A stretch of DNA of 64,000 nt, taken from Microvelia longipes (lineage: Eukaryota; Arthropoda; Insecta; Hemiptera; Veliidae). The notes below the pieces were generated by a model. It was given only the letters and a program-made list of their open reading frames with translations, was not told the DNA's origin and did no database searches. The position numbers and the translations under genes are program-made. The stretch lies in the NCBI GenBank assembly GCA_018340805.1, contig JACMZG010001913.1, positions 28,348,502 to 28,412,501 of the forward strand, in the 5' to 3' direction. Below are positions 1 through 11,699 of the stretch, in pieces (positions within the stretch are counted from its first letter, which is position 1; every line of letters starts with the position of its first letter).

Positions 1-540
1 AGACACTGGTGACAGGAGACTTGGGATTTTGTACAGGTATATTTTATTGATTTATTCATAATAAAAAACTACTTTATTATATATAATATTTTATTTCCGG
101 AAAAACGGAAAAAAATTACCAGGAAGCAAAAGCTGTCAAGGTATTGTGTGAAGGGAATGCCAAGGGGGCTATTTCCTTTTTTCAAACGTTTCAGATTTCT
201 ATGCGAAGATTTGGGATTCCGTTACCCTTGTGTCTGACATCCCCCGGGTGTTTGTTGTCCTACCCAGCCCCGGTGATACGGGGTCATATCAAATCAATAT
301 CGAGTCAGTAACGACCTGTCTCGCACCACAAATACACACCATTTCTTTTTCTCGGTTTTTTATAATTTCTAGTATCACTCTGTTGACATAATATAAAGAG
401 GCTTTAAGTGTTAGAGTAAAACACAAGGCTCAAACTATTGAGTTAGAAATGAGATTGTAACAAAACTGCAAAATCAATTGTATAAAAGTGCAGAAACCTT
501 TTGATTGAAATATTTATGACGTTATTAACCCATAATATTA
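1..540. other. Unassigned AT-rich DNA
   Basis: No ORF of coding quality, RNA gene or repeat could be recognised. The GC-richer patch near 240-290 has a GGGTCATATCAAATCAA string that recurs near 21510, so part of it is probably an old dispersed repeat. Confidence 0.5.
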
Positions 541-547
541 TATATAT

Positions 548-600
<53 letters not shown>

Positions 601-611
601 TATATATATAC
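541..611. repeat. (TA)n microsatellite
   Basis: Almost pure alternating TA with one or two phase slips. The short ORF across it (Tyr-Ile repeats) is a by-product of the repeat. Confidence 0.95.
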
Positions 612-2890
612 TATACATTCCATAATTATTTCGTAAAAAATCAATATAAATCACAGGAAGCTCAAATGAGTGTTATTGGGGTTTCCCTTAAATAGAAGAT
701 GATGTTACACCCTATGAGTCCAGGTAAAGACATTAGTGACTAATCCGAAATAGAGCTGTGACTCTAACAGTAGTATATATAGCTTTAACTGGCAAGAACA
801 CGAGCCTCACAGCAAGACTAAGCTTTCTGCACTTGATATTATAAGCCAGAAACATATTTTATATATAAGGTACTATTAAGGGTTCTAATTTTTAGCTATA
901 GCCAGGTTTATTGGGGGTTAAGTATTCCCTTCGACGCACTTTCCTATCCGATTCTATCGTAGTCTTTATTTTCAGACGATAATTGTTTCACTAACTAATA
1001 CAACAATGTAATTCATTCTCACAGCCTTACAATGAAGACTAATACAAGCATTAAAACAATATTATGTTGTATTCTGCAAAATGAAAATCTTTTCAAAACC
1101 TTTCACTGTGTTTACTAATTTGCACTACAAAACATTTTAAAACAATGGAGGTACAAAGATAAATGGAGCAGCAGAATGGAGAAGTGTGGCTGTATAACTA
1201 TCGATGCCGGACGCTATGGAAACCTCACCCTCTGATCCAATTAACCAACAACATTTTTACCTTCATGAAGGATTTGGAAAGTTTTCCTTAAACGTTTTCC
1301 TTAAGCGTTTTCATTAAAAATTATGCTTCAGGTATGAGCTATGCTTAGTTTTAGGCACCAAATAAAGCACAAACAAAAATCAATTGAAAATTAGGGAATA
1401 TTTTACTTAAAAATTCGAACTAAGTAAAAACTCAATCTTTGAATCCATGACGTCATAAATGACTCTGTGAAAATGAAATAATGGGAATAGAATACCTCAG
1501 TACTTTTCCTCACATCTCAAGTGTTCAATTCAGCACGTTTATATTGGTACTGAAGACGAACAAAAGTTTAATCCCACTATGAACACAAGTAAATTATTCA
1601 AATCAAAAGTATACGTTTCAACATATACTTTGTAGTTTTTATCGTATGTACTTCACAATGTTTATTGTTTTTAAAACGTTCAGTTTTTAACTCGTTTTTT
1701 AAATTAGAAATATCTCGACTTAATTTTTCAACTATCAATTTCTCGACAAACAACCATTGTTCGTCGCTAAAGTTATAAATTTTAAAAGAAAAGAAAAAGA
1801 AATTTAAAAAGAAAAATAATATCAAAAAAACCTTTTAAGTTTTCACATTGTTGAAATCAGATAAAAATCAGAAATACTTTAAATAATAGTTTTTCTTGTT
1901 TACTATATAAAGGGACCAATTCGTGAGAAATCTAACTCATTTAAAAGGTTAGAGGTCACAGTATTTAAAAGTAGTATTTTGGTATAATTAGTCTAGAGAA
2001 TAAAAATCAATTTACCGCATTTGACTGTAAAGGGAGTACTGACGCTGTGTTTTTCGTATTCTTTAGATTTTTCCAACTCTATTTGACTTAAGGTTTTGAA
2101 ATTTTTAACTGATTCTAAAAAATATATAGATTAATCGCGCAAAAAATTTCGAAAAAATGTTCTATGGTTAAGGGATTCATTTTATCGGTTACAATATTTC
2201 GTAAACCAAATTTGATACGATTGTGATAAAAATTTTGGTTGTAGATTGGGTAGTAAAATTCAATTTTGGCAAGATAGAAATAAGACTGTGTAATGTCACA
2301 AGGTTAAAAGATAAACATTTAGAAGTAAAACATGATATGGTAGCAAACTCGATAATAAGAGGTCAGTTTAAAAATAAACATTCATCGTTATCGCAAATAA
2401 AACTTCTGCGCTTAATGTCGAGTTATATTTTCTCATAGAAGCAATATAATATTGAGTCTGTATCAAGGTAAATAATTTTACTAAATTTAATGATTTTTAC
2501 AATGTACACGATTTTAAAGAGGAAATACAGCTTTTAAAAAACTATTTAGGAAGTCTTATAACATCTAAAACGGATGATTCAGGTGAAATCACGATTTCAG
2601 ATTTTTACTTTTAACAGAACACTTTTCTTATATACTTATGCTTTAAACGAAGAGAAGTATACATTATAAAGAATTGCTTCAGTGGTTTCATTCTTACTTA
2701 AATTGCATTCTTGACTCGCCAAAAAACAATTTTGAGGTTTACCATTGACTCCTAGTTTTATTATATTCTTTAATAAAAAAAATAATATGTTTCTCAGCAA
2801 ATACTTGTAAACACGCTATTTCTTAAACTGATAAATATTTTTATACCAAACAAATATAGTAAAAACAGTTTATAATACCATTATAAGGCG
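612..2890. other. Gene-free stretch
   Basis: About 2.3 kb of AT-rich DNA. The only ORFs are 71-75 codons, of skewed composition, with no recognisable motif. An ATGACGTCAT palindrome sits at about 1447-1456, the same CRE-like word found in several repeats further on. No exon, RNA gene or transposon end could be supported. Confidence 0.5.
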
Positions 2891-2896
2891 AAAACA

Positions 2897-3250
2897 TCGG
2901 ATGTGGGGTACCTCAAAATTTTCCCTCATCATATCGGATTTTCTTTTCTCATTATTTCCCTACTCATTATTTCATTCATTTCCCTACTTTGTATTTGCTT
3001 TCTCAAATTACGAAAAAGCCAAAATATTTACACTGCATCACGTCATCGGACTCACTTCGCTCGTCGCAAATTTTCAGTCCATCTCGCATCGTTCAGATAG
3101 TATATACACTTGTTTTGCTCCTAGCAGTCACCCATCCAGGTACTGACCACAATCGATAAAGCTAAACTATTACGATCCAACGAAAACTGTGGATATACTT
3201 GTCGTATTAGACCGAAACTTAGTGTAGTTATTATTACGTAAAGGTATTAT
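2897..3250 (-). repeat. R5S repeat, 3' part with 5S-like segment
   Basis: Read on the minus strand, this fragment runs from a module containing ACACTAAGTTTCGG through a 5S rRNA-like stretch (about 3116-3178) to the family's 3' end near GAGGTACCCCACATCCG. The box-C-like word GTACCTGGATGGGTGAC is nearly exact; the box-A-like part is decayed. The usual CGAGCGAAGCGAGTCC motif lies between them, here partly degraded. The upstream half of the repeat is absent. Confidence 0.75.
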
Positions 3251-3360
3251 ATTTGGATTTTTTTATTTTTTTTTAAAAATATACTTAAATCATCCGATAA
3301 AAATATAAATAATGCTGATAATGAAATGAATCATATATTGAACTTATATATTACTATATG

Positions 3361-3600
3361 CATGTCAAATCTCAAACCGATCAAGGCCTTTTTTCGCATT
3401 ATGAATCTCAAAATTTGATGAGTGGTTATTAACTCCGACACTGAGATTTTTCTGAATTCTCCGTTTTACGAGTTTCAGACCTCTTGAAGGGTTCTCATAA
3501 AGTTGTCTGTCTGTATATGGGTGAGTGAGTGCGCGTGTGTCTTTTATCACCGTATTCCCCAAAGTATTTATGCTATGAGTTGAAACTTAGTACGAAATTT
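3361..3600 (+). repeat. R5S repeat, 5' module fragment
   Basis: Shares the order seen in longer copies: a TTTCAGACCTC-like word, then AAAGTTGTCTGTCTG, a TG-rich run, and a TTATCACCGTA-like word followed by a TTGAAACTTAGTAC module. The 5S-like part is missing. Confidence 0.6.
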
Positions 3601-3732
3601 AATCTTTAAGTTAAAATTATGCTTGCTTTTTATGAAACATTTGCTTGATGCTTTAAAAAATAAAACAAAGTATTTAATGCCAGACGACGAGCGAAGCTAG
3701 TCCGAAAATGCGCTGTGCCCTTGTTTTATTTC

Positions 3733-3759
3733 TTCTACATAAAATAATTTTATGTAGAA
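3733..3759. repeat. Perfect 27-nt hairpin
   Basis: Two 13-nt complementary arms (TTCTACATAAAAT and its reverse complement) around one base. It sits in the spacer of a repeat (3670-3850) that also carries an ACGAGCGAAGC-like word. Confidence 0.85.
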
Positions 3760-3850
3760 TTATATGTGCGGAGGTCCAAATTCTAGGCGAATTTCTTTTG
3801 AAATGCGTGCTTCCGAGCTTAACAATCAATTTATACTATGTAACTTGAGT
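3760..3850 (+). repeat. Dispersed repeat 'GCGAATTTC', copy 1
   Basis: Shares TGCGGAGGTCC...GGCGAATTTC...ATGCGTG-TTCCG-GCTTAACAA with copies at about 5640, 5775, 8740 (minus) and 60085. No coding capacity. Class unknown. Confidence 0.6.
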
Positions 3851-4009
3851 AGCAGTATTACTACTCCTTATTCTTTTTTACTTTTCCTTATATAATCCAG
3901 GAGTATCACCACTGGGTAATTCCTCCTATCAAGACTGCTAAGTCACTTTAACCAGTATGAGCACTATGTCAAATACATTTATTGTAGACAATAATCAATA
4001 AAGTTAAAA

Positions 4010-4200
4010 AAAAAACCTTAAATAATTCGTAGGCATATAGTAAAAATATTGTGTTTGCAGAAATCCGAAACCGGAATGTATTAAAATTTTGGATTTATGT
4101 GTTTTTAAGATGAATACTACAAAGTTGTCTGCCTGTATGTGTGTGCGTGTGATATCATAGTAATTGTTTAAGTTGTCATTAACATGCATTGGACTAGTGG
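4010..4200 (+). repeat. R5S repeat, 5' module fragment
   Basis: Contains AATATTGTGTTTGCAGAAATCC, then ACAAAGTTGTCTGCCTG, a TG-rich run and an ATATCATAGTA word, in the order seen at the 5' end of the long copies. Truncated before the internal modules. Confidence 0.6.
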
Positions 4201-4504
4201 AAATTTTGTATGGGGAAAATCTCTCTCTTGCAGTGTATTATTACAGTTAGAGAAGTATATTGTTAAGTACTGAAGCATGCATATTAAAAGATATTTACTC
4301 AGCAAGCTGGCCTTTGCCTGCATCAGATCTTTTGATTATATTATGACTTTTTGATCTAAAATTTTTCCAGGGCCACCAGATAGGAACCTCTGTTTTAGTT
4401 ACTTGTTTATAACATAAGGAGATTCACTCTTGCCAAATTTTAAAGCAATTAGATATTTTTTTTTATATTTTTAAAAACCTATTAAAATCATTTAATAAAA
4501 TTTA

Positions 4505-4687
4505 GACTATAATACGACACACGGCTAAAACAGTTGACAGCGTGGAAATATAATGGGAGGAAGCCAATGAGGTTAGTCCTGGATGTGATATCACGCCCCT
4601 AATTTGAAATCAGGCCAACCCTATAGGTTGTTCAACACTATTTTCTCGCGCTGTCAACAGATTTTAGTCGTGTGTCATACTATAATC
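4505..4687. mobile_element. TIR element family M1, copy 1 (MITE-like)
   Basis: About 180 bp with imperfect terminal inverted repeats of about 40 nt. Both ends read GAYTATARTAYGACACACG inwards, followed by an AGTTGACAGC-like word. There is no ORF. A second copy at 35222-35396 shares TIR and internal words (AGTCCTGGATGT, GTTCAACA-CACT-TTTTC), so this is a family. A TA-containing target in the manner of Tc1/mariner derivatives is possible, but I could not fix the duplication. Confidence 0.7.
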
Positions 4688-4689
4688 CT

Positions 4690-4950
4690 GACAATAAGAC
4701 GAAACTTGGTACCCTTGTAAAACTTACATAGACGGACATGCGTGCCAAATTTTAAAGTATCGAACATTTTTTTCAGGCATTGGGTATAACATTTGAGTCA
4801 ATAATGTCTGTTTTTGACCATTAAAAACAATTTCGATGGATTTCGGACTAAGCTCAACAGTCGAGCATAAACGTTCAATAATAAGAAACATAGACACATA
4901 CAGACAGGTAGCAAGGAAAAACTATTTACGAGATCATTACACTTGAAACA
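4690..4950 (-). repeat. R5S-related module fragment
   Basis: On the minus strand it carries the family words CAGACAGACAA-like, TTTGGCACGCATG and ACCAAGTTTCGTCTTATT. It is strongly diverged and the boundaries are approximate. Confidence 0.45.
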
Positions 4951-5054
4951 TATAGTGCAGTTTAAATCTCAGTTTAAATTTAATAGCGTAGATAAGTGTT
5001 AAGTTTTAAAATCACTAGTATATTTTTATGACTTCTAATATAGCAATTGAAACA

Positions 5055-5190
5055 CAAGTATACTGTAGTATAATAACTAATATAGTAGTATAAATACTAG
5101 TATAATAATATAATTACTATTATCGTAGTATTATTGCTAGTATAGTAGTATAATTACTAGTGTAATAGTATAATTGCTATTTCGCAGAAG
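5055..5190. repeat. Degenerate TAGTAT/ATAATTACTAG tandem repeat
   Basis: A run of imperfect units built from TAGTATA and ATTACTAG, with no fixed period. It is a low-complexity minisatellite. Confidence 0.8.
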
Positions 5191-5639
5191 AATAATTTGT
5201 ATAGTGGTTAAAAGCAATTAATGAATTAACGGAAACTTATTTAGATCATTATTATTATTACGTATAAGGAAAGTAACTATGAAATAGTTTTGTAATAATG
5301 GGTTTCCCTTGTTCCGTTGCGTCCCCCCACTGAATTCCTGGGAAAGGGGGAGACACCTTGAGATGGAAAGCCCAGGGATTTGTCAGACGGAGTGACAGCG
5401 ACCCTTTGTCTAGATAGAAAGGTAACATTTACTTCTCTAACTGTAATAATACATTGCAAGAGAGGTATTTTCCCCATACAAATTTTCCACTTTTCCAAGT
5501 CAATTCTCTACATATCTCAACTTACCTTTCTTTATACTTATTTTCTTGTTTCAGTGAATTTATTTTAGATATAATCGCTTATGAGGCAGCGCAATATTTA
5601 AAAGCGGCATAAAGAAAGAATAATATTTAAAATAAAAAA

Positions 5640-5720
5640 TTCTAGCGCGGTGGTCCGCATGTCGGGCGAATTTCCTTTGGATGCTTGTTTCTGTGCTTAA
5701 CAACAATCCTGGTTGAAATG
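5640..5720 (+). repeat. Dispersed repeat 'GCGAATTTC', copy 2
   Basis: Reads GCGCGGTGGTCCGCATGTCGG, then GCGAATTTCCTTTGGATGC and TGTGCTTAACAACAATCC. A close copy of the one at 5775. Confidence 0.75.
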
Positions 5721-5774
5721 ATAATTTTTATAGTTTTTTACATTATATAAGTTTACAACTACTAAATAAATAAA

Positions 5775-5960
5775 TCCGGCGCGGTGGTCCGCTGTCGGGA
5801 GAATTTCATTTAGAATGCGTGTTTCCGTGCTAAACAGCCCCTTTCTTGCTTATGCAAGAACCATGGCCATTGCGTGGTTCCGGTTCATACTTTAGAACCT
5901 AAGCAGTTACTCAATTATCAAGCACTGCTCGTAACTCATTTTGTCTGTATTTTCCAAAGG
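5775..5960 (+). repeat. Dispersed repeat 'GCGAATTTC', copy 3
   Basis: Begins GGCGCGGTGGTCCGCTGTCGG and extends past CGTGCTAAACAGCCCC to a TTGCTTATGCAAGAACCATGG region. It lies 135 bp from copy 2 in the same orientation, so the pair may be a local duplication. Confidence 0.75.
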
Positions 5961-6109
5961 AAATGCGCATAATTATCCAGTTGGTTGTACAAAACTATGC
6001 CTCTAAAATTAGAAGTACGCACTATTATTTGCACTAGTTTAAAGATTAGATACTTATCTTTAAGCTTAGTCAGTAATCTTTAAAGGTTTTAGCGCATTTC
6101 CTTGCTAAC

Positions 6110-6530
6110 AAAATTGAACACTAAATTGAACTCACCTAAGTAAACTAAATTAAACTGACTAAACTTACTGACCTAGAAAACTAAACTAAATAACTGAACT
6201 AACTAATGTAACAAACTAAACTTAAATAACTAATATACTAAACTAAACTCAGTAACTGTACATCCTAAACCCGACTAACTAAACTTATCTAACAAACTAA
6301 CTAAACTCACTGACCTGGTTAACTAAACTAAATAACTGAACTAACCTATGTAACAAACTAAACTTAAGTAACTAAATATACTAAACTAAACTTAGTAACT
6401 GTACAACCTAAACCTGACTAACTAAACCAAATTCAACTTAATAAAATAACAAACTAACAAAAAAAATTAATTTACTCAACTAACAAACTAAACTTAACTA
6501 AGTAACTAAGCTGAACCAACTAAACTTTGT
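6110..6530. repeat. CTAAA-rich array with 143-bp duplication
   Basis: Built almost wholly from AACTAA/ACTAAA words. A higher-order unit repeats with an offset of 143 bp (GTAACTGTACA at 6252 and again at 6395). It resembles no insect telomere repeat, which would be TTAGG. Confidence 0.85.
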
Positions 6531-6834
6531 TTTCAATTTTTAATGATTATTGTTTAAATAAATTGGAGTAAAGAGGATGGGGGTATCCTCTTTGCGATTT
6601 TATTTTTCCTCGGCAGGAAAAATTAAATGTTATCCTCTTCTGTTCCGCGGTGCGGTGGAGGAAAAAAAGTCCCCTAAAATTAAAAATGTATCTTACAAAA
6701 AAAAATATATTTTATAAATAAAATATAAATATTGCAATAAAATCAAATTTTTTAATATACGGAGTAAGGAGTGTTTTTAAATATATTCCCTGTAGTGTCA
6801 TTTAAAAACATTGTTAAATTCAAAATTTATAATT

Positions 6835-7222
6835 TACCATTATCAATATGATGGTAACTATTGCCCAAATTTGGTAATTTTGAAAAGTTAAGAAATAAAA
6901 TACCGCAATATTGCCTATTTTTTGAAACCGCATTGAATCTTAAGAAATTTGATACTAATAGAAACTATTGTTTGAAATATATCATAGATTTTTGTTAAAA
7001 AATATTTGTTTCTTGTAGTTTTGAAAAAAAATATGTATCATATCAAACAATAGCTTATTCGTTAATTACTGGAATACATTGATTTTAGTATCAATTTTTT
7101 TAATATTTAATGTGGTTTCAAAATAGGCAATATTACGGAATCCTATAACTTAAATTTTAAAGTTACTTAAAACAAATAATAAAAAAACCATATTTGGGTA
7201 ATAGTTACAAATATAATAACGG
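6835..7222. mobile_element. Foldback element F1 (imperfect long hairpin)
   Basis: The left arm GTAACTATTGCCCAAAT...CGCAATATTGCCTATTTT...GAAACCGCATT is mirrored on the right by AATGTGGTTTC...AAATAGGCAATATT...ATTTGGGTAATAGTTAC. Paired words occur in the same order and at similar spacing over about 390 bp, with a small centre near 7020. There is no ORF. It resembles a foldback or non-autonomous DNA element. Confidence 0.7.
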
Positions 7223-7231
7223 AAAATTTGA

Positions 7232-7690
7232 ACTCGCAAAAATTGTCGAGTGTAGAATCGTGTTTACCCCTTTTCATTGAACTTGCAAAACTCGGTAAAC
7301 ATTGTCAAGTGTAGAATCGTGTTTACCCCTTTTCATTGAACTTGCAAAACTCGGTAAAAATTGTCGAGTGTAGGATCGTGTTTACCCCTTTTCATTGAAC
7401 TCGCAAAACTCGGTAAAAATTGTCGAGTGTAGGATCGTGTTTACCCCTTTTCATTGAACTCGCAAAACTCGGTTAATTGTCGAATGTAGGATCGTGTTTA
7501 CCCCTTTTCATTGAACTCGCAAAACTCGGTACAAATTGTCGAGTGTAGGATCGTGTTTACCCCTTCATTGAACTCGCAAAACTCGGTAAAAATCGGTTAA
7601 TTGTCGAATGTAGGATCGTGTTTACCCTTTTCATTGAACTCGCAAAACTCGGTACAATTGTCGAGTGTAGGATCGTGTTTTACCCTTTTA
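7232..7690. repeat. 59-bp tandem array, about 8 units
   Basis: The unit holds TGTAGGATCGTGTTTACCCC, TTTTCATTGAACTCGC and AAAACTCGG. Exact spacing of 59 bp is seen at 7251, 7310 and 7369; later units have small deletions. It abuts the right end of foldback F1. Confidence 0.92.
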
Positions 7691-7835
7691 AATTTTAATG
7701 TGGTGCGTATGAATGGATCACCAGTATATGAATGGTCCTTTAATTGATTATTGTAAATTATTCTTGTTACTTATTATTATTATTGTTAACTTATTATTTG
7801 TCACTATACAACAACATTAAACATCTGTTGCGAGA

Positions 7836-7851
7836 CCCCCCCCCCCCCCCC
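7836..7851. repeat. Poly-C run
   Basis: About 16 consecutive C in an AT-rich setting. A second C tract is at about 14581-14592 and a G tract at about 53397. These may be real or long-read homopolymer artefacts. Confidence 0.8.
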
Positions 7852-7930
7852 ACGAGGTCAACACTTTTAAGTACCCAAACCTGATCCTGATTTGAATTTG
7901 ATTCAGGACAGGGGTTTATATTATTAGGTT

Positions 7931-8305
7931 TTATCTAGAATAGAAAACAAGTTCCTTCCATTCTTCTTCATAGAAAATGCGGGAAACACGGCGCGGGAAA
8001 AACCTGCTAGTCTCTCTATGGGTTTTACATTCCGCAAACAACTTACCCCAGTGTTTCCCATCATCCCAAGATGTTTTACTACTTTTACGTGATTTCCTTT
8101 CCATATTCTTTCCCATAGGATTTAAGTTATGTTTATCTGGTGGTTTAATTTTTATTCTCATAATTTCAATAAATATTTTTACAAGGTCACTATCGTTTAG
8201 AATAAATAATGAGGACAGTATTTTACATTTTAAATAATAAGCTTCTCTCTCTTTATTATAAACATGAGGTCGTTGGCTCTTTGTTGCCTTAGTGCATCGC
8301 GTCAA
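7931..8305 (-). CDS. Uncharacterised 124-codon ORF
   Basis: I do not recognise this ORF. It is the longest open frame without transposon similarity in the first 16 kb. The protein is rich in Lys, Arg and Ser (basic run near residues 70-80) with no signal peptide or membrane segment. No promoter, splice site or poly-A signal supports it. An overlapping plus-strand frame of 86 codons is equally open, so chance is the likeliest explanation. A terminal exon or an old TE fragment is possible. Confidence 0.15.
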   Translation of the reverse strand: MTRCTKATKSQRPHVYNKEREAYYLKCKILSSLFILNDSDLVKIFIEIMRIKIKPPDKHNLNPMGKNMERKSRKSSKTSWDDGKHWGKLFAECKTHRETSRFFPRRVSRIFYEEEWKELVFYSR

Positions 8306-8739
8306 AAAACATGATTATATGAAGTTTTATATATCAAAAGATAAAATCTGAGCTAATCATACAATAAAATTTAATTTGGTATATGTGTTTAACGTACACA
8401 GTAGTATAGTGTGTAAACAGTTTCAGCCTGATGATATAAGATATCATTGTTTAGATAAATGATAAGATTGATAAGATAATTGAAAAGAAAATTAATAAAT
8501 AATTGATAAGATATCATATAATTTTTATCAAAAAATTCAGGGAAAATTTACTAATCAAAATAAACATAAATTTATAAAATTGCTAAAATTGTAAGAACAA
8601 ATTATGATCTAACCATGTAATTTGGAAATAAAATAAATTATTATTAATTGACAAAACAGATTCAAGTCTTTCTGTTCTGACTATGAAGTATGAAAGTGTT
8701 TCTATTCTAACTATGAAGCATAAACAGAAAGCTCAAGGT

Positions 8740-8840
8740 AGAGATGGATTGCTGACAACGAAAGCTTTCCGAAGGAAATTCGCCCGGCTTGCAGACCTGG
8801 TGGTTATAAGCTTATTTCCCTGAGATGTTCCAACAAAACA
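8740..8840 (-). repeat. Dispersed repeat 'GCGAATTTC', copy 4
   Basis: On the minus strand: CCAGGTCTGCAAGCCGG, then GCGAATTTCCTTCGGAAAGC and GTCAGCAATCC, collinear with copies 1-3. Confidence 0.65.
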
Positions 8841-8844
8841 TAAG

Positions 8845-9750
8845 TAGACTATACTTATGTTCACAACAGACTTCATATTATGAAGTCTGCGCTAAGCACA
8901 ATCACTGGATTGTTTCTCTAACAAGTCTCGACAAGCCACTTCAACTCAACTCTACAAACTCTAATACTTGTAACCTGTAGAGTTGTTTGTATTTAGAGTT
9001 GTCAACTTCAATGAATTTTTTTTAAATCGTTTTGAATGTCTATAGAGAAATATAGGTATTTCTTAATGATATAGTGTAAATTTAACAATAAAAAATTATG
9101 GCAAGAAGCGAGATTCGAACCCAAATATTGAGATTTTAGTTCTTTCAATACTTGTTTTGACTCCGGGGTGGTTTCATTCGATAAAATATTAAAAATGACA
9201 ATTTACAGAAATTTTTATGTAAGCTGCACTTTTAGGGATCCTTGATATTTACTGCGTTTTAAGGAATTTTCAGTTCCCTAAAGAGGGCGTAATTAATATA
9301 TGCAAATAAATTTATATTTATTTATATACAATGGTATTGACTCGCTAAAAAGGATTCAAATACGCTAAAAAGGCTGAAGAAAATGTAAACATTTGCTTCG
9401 TGCGTTTTCCTCAGTCACTTATGCCTTCTGTATCAACCTTACTTTTGCTTTTGATAAAAGTAAAATTGTAGTATAATATTTATATTATACTAATAGACAC
9501 TTTAATAATTAATAAAGAATACAAATAATAAATAAATAAAATAATAAAATAGACACAACATGGTTTGTTGGGTTTAAACCCAACAAGCTATGTTGTCTCT
9601 TTTTTTTAAAAAACTAACTTTACTAAGCAAAGTTTTTGTTTAAATCGAATTTTTTCTCAGTGCTTTTATTTTTTCAATAATTGGTTGGCCTCTAACTTAA
9701 GTTATAATTAAAATCAATACAACATAAAACTGTCAACATTGTTAAATCAC
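8845..9750. other. Gene-free stretch with small palindromes
   Basis: Contains an interrupted palindrome at about 9550-9600 whose core TTGTTGGGTTTAAACCCAACAA is perfect. A GGTTCGAATCTCGCTTC word on the minus strand near 9105-9122 resembles a tRNA B box, but no cloverleaf or A box accompanies it. No ORF. Confidence 0.5.
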
Positions 9751-9754
9751 TGCC

Positions 9755-11305
9755 TATCACTGTTACTAGTGTTACAAACGTAATACTGATAACACTGAAC
9801 TATCAGTGTTACGAACGTAATACTGAGATCAGAACTATTGAGCACCGATCGTACTGAGAACACAGAAAGAGTAACTAATTTATGAGCGAACGTAATACTG
9901 AGAACAAGAATATACGAGTAATACTGAGAACACAGATGAACGTAATACTGAGAACACAGAATATATGAGTAACGTAATACTGAGAATTATATGAGTGAAC
10001 GAACTATATGAGTAACGAACGTAACTACTGAGAAACAGAACACAGAACTATATGAGTAACGAACGTAATACTGAGAACACAGAACTATATGAGTAACGAA
10101 CGTAATACTGAGAACACAGAACTATATGAGGTAGAGAATATATGAGCACCGACGTAATACTGATATATGAGTAACGAACGTAATACTGAACACACAGAAC
10201 TATATGAGTAACGAACGTAATATGAGAACACAGAAATAACGAATTTTTATACTGAGAACAGAACTACGAACGTAATACTGAGACACAGAACTATATGAGT
10301 AACGAACGTAATACTGAAGAACACAGACTATATGAGTACGAACGTAAACTAAACACAGAACTATATGAGTAACGAACGTAATACTGAGAACACAGAACTA
10401 TATGAGTAACGAACGTAATACTGAGAACACAGAACTATATGAGTAACGAACGTAATACTGAGAACACAGAACTATATGAGTAACGAACGTAATACTGAGA
10501 ACACAGAACTATATGAGGTAACGAAACGTAATACTGAGAACACAGAACTATATGAGTAACGACGTAATACTAAGAGAACTTATGAGGTAATACTGAGAAC
10601 ACAGAACTATATGAGTAACGAACGTAATACTAAGATACAGAACGAACGTAAGAGAACACAGAACGAACGTATACTAAGATCACAGAACTAAATGAGTAAC
10701 GAACGTAATACTAAGATCACAGAACTATATGAGTAACGAACGTAATACTAAGATCACAGAACTATATGAGTAACGAAGTATACTGAGACACAGAACTATA
10801 TGAGTAACGAACGTAATACTGAGAACACAGAACTTATGAGTAACGTACGAACTAATGTAACGAAGTAATACTGAGAAACAGAACTATATGAGTAACGAAC
10901 GTAATACTGAGAACACAGAACTATATGAGTAACGAACCTAAGATCACAGAACTATATGAGTAACGAACGTAATACTGAGAAACAGAACTAATGAGTAACG
11001 AACGTAATACTAAGATCACAGAACTATATGAGTAACGAACGTAATACTAAGATCACAGAACTATATGAGTAACGAACGTAATACTGAGAACACAGAACTA
11101 TATGAGTAACGAAACGTAATACTGAGAAACAGGACTGATGACGTAATACTGAGAACTCAGAACTATATGAGTAACGAACGTAATCTGAGAACAGGACTAT
11201 CAGTGTTACAAATGAAATACTCAGAACGCAGAACTATCAGAGTTACGAACGTAATTATGAGAACACAGACCTATCAGTGTTACGAACGTAATACTGATAG
11301 TTAGC
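9755..11305. repeat. 37-bp minisatellite, about 1.5 kb
   Basis: Unit GAACGTAATACTGAGAACAC plus AGAACTATATGAGTAAC. Exact 37-bp spacing is visible at 10448 and 10485. Roughly forty units; many are shortened by 1-15 bases, and a variant with CTAAGATCACAG instead of CTGAGAACACAG clusters at 10660-11080. The edges use a different unit (ACTATCAGTGTTACGAACG). Non-coding. Confidence 0.95.
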
Positions 11306-11573
11306 ATACCAAAACTTTCCATATTCTTTACTTGAATTTGTCAGAACTAGATTAGGAAACAGGTATAGAGAAGGTCTTGTCTGATTCAGGCTTAAACAAG
11401 CACTTGCAATCATTTTTAGGAAAAAAATATGATTTAAAAAAATGGAATGTAACACAAACTCTACGCCATATTTAGACACCAAGTTGGAATTCAAGATAAA
11501 TATAACCAGGTTTTTCTTTTGTCGTTTGATAATCCGGTTAAGCCGTTAAATCTGCAACGCGTTTAAAGAAACG

Positions 11574-11599
11574 TGCACACACACACACACACACACACT

Positions 11600-11696
<97 letters not shown>
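11574..11696. repeat. (AC)n(TA)n compound microsatellite
   Basis: About 24 bases of CA/AC followed by about 97 bases of TA, with one break. Confidence 0.95.
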
Positions 11697-11698
<2 letters not shown>

Positions 11699-11699
11699 T

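Noticed and set aside
6110..6530. Telomere-type repeat
   Set aside because: The CTAAA-based unit is irregular and has a 143-bp period; it is not the insect TTAGG repeat.
9105..9122. B-box-like GGTTCGAATCTCGC on the minus strand
   Set aside because: No A box or cloverleaf at tRNA spacing.
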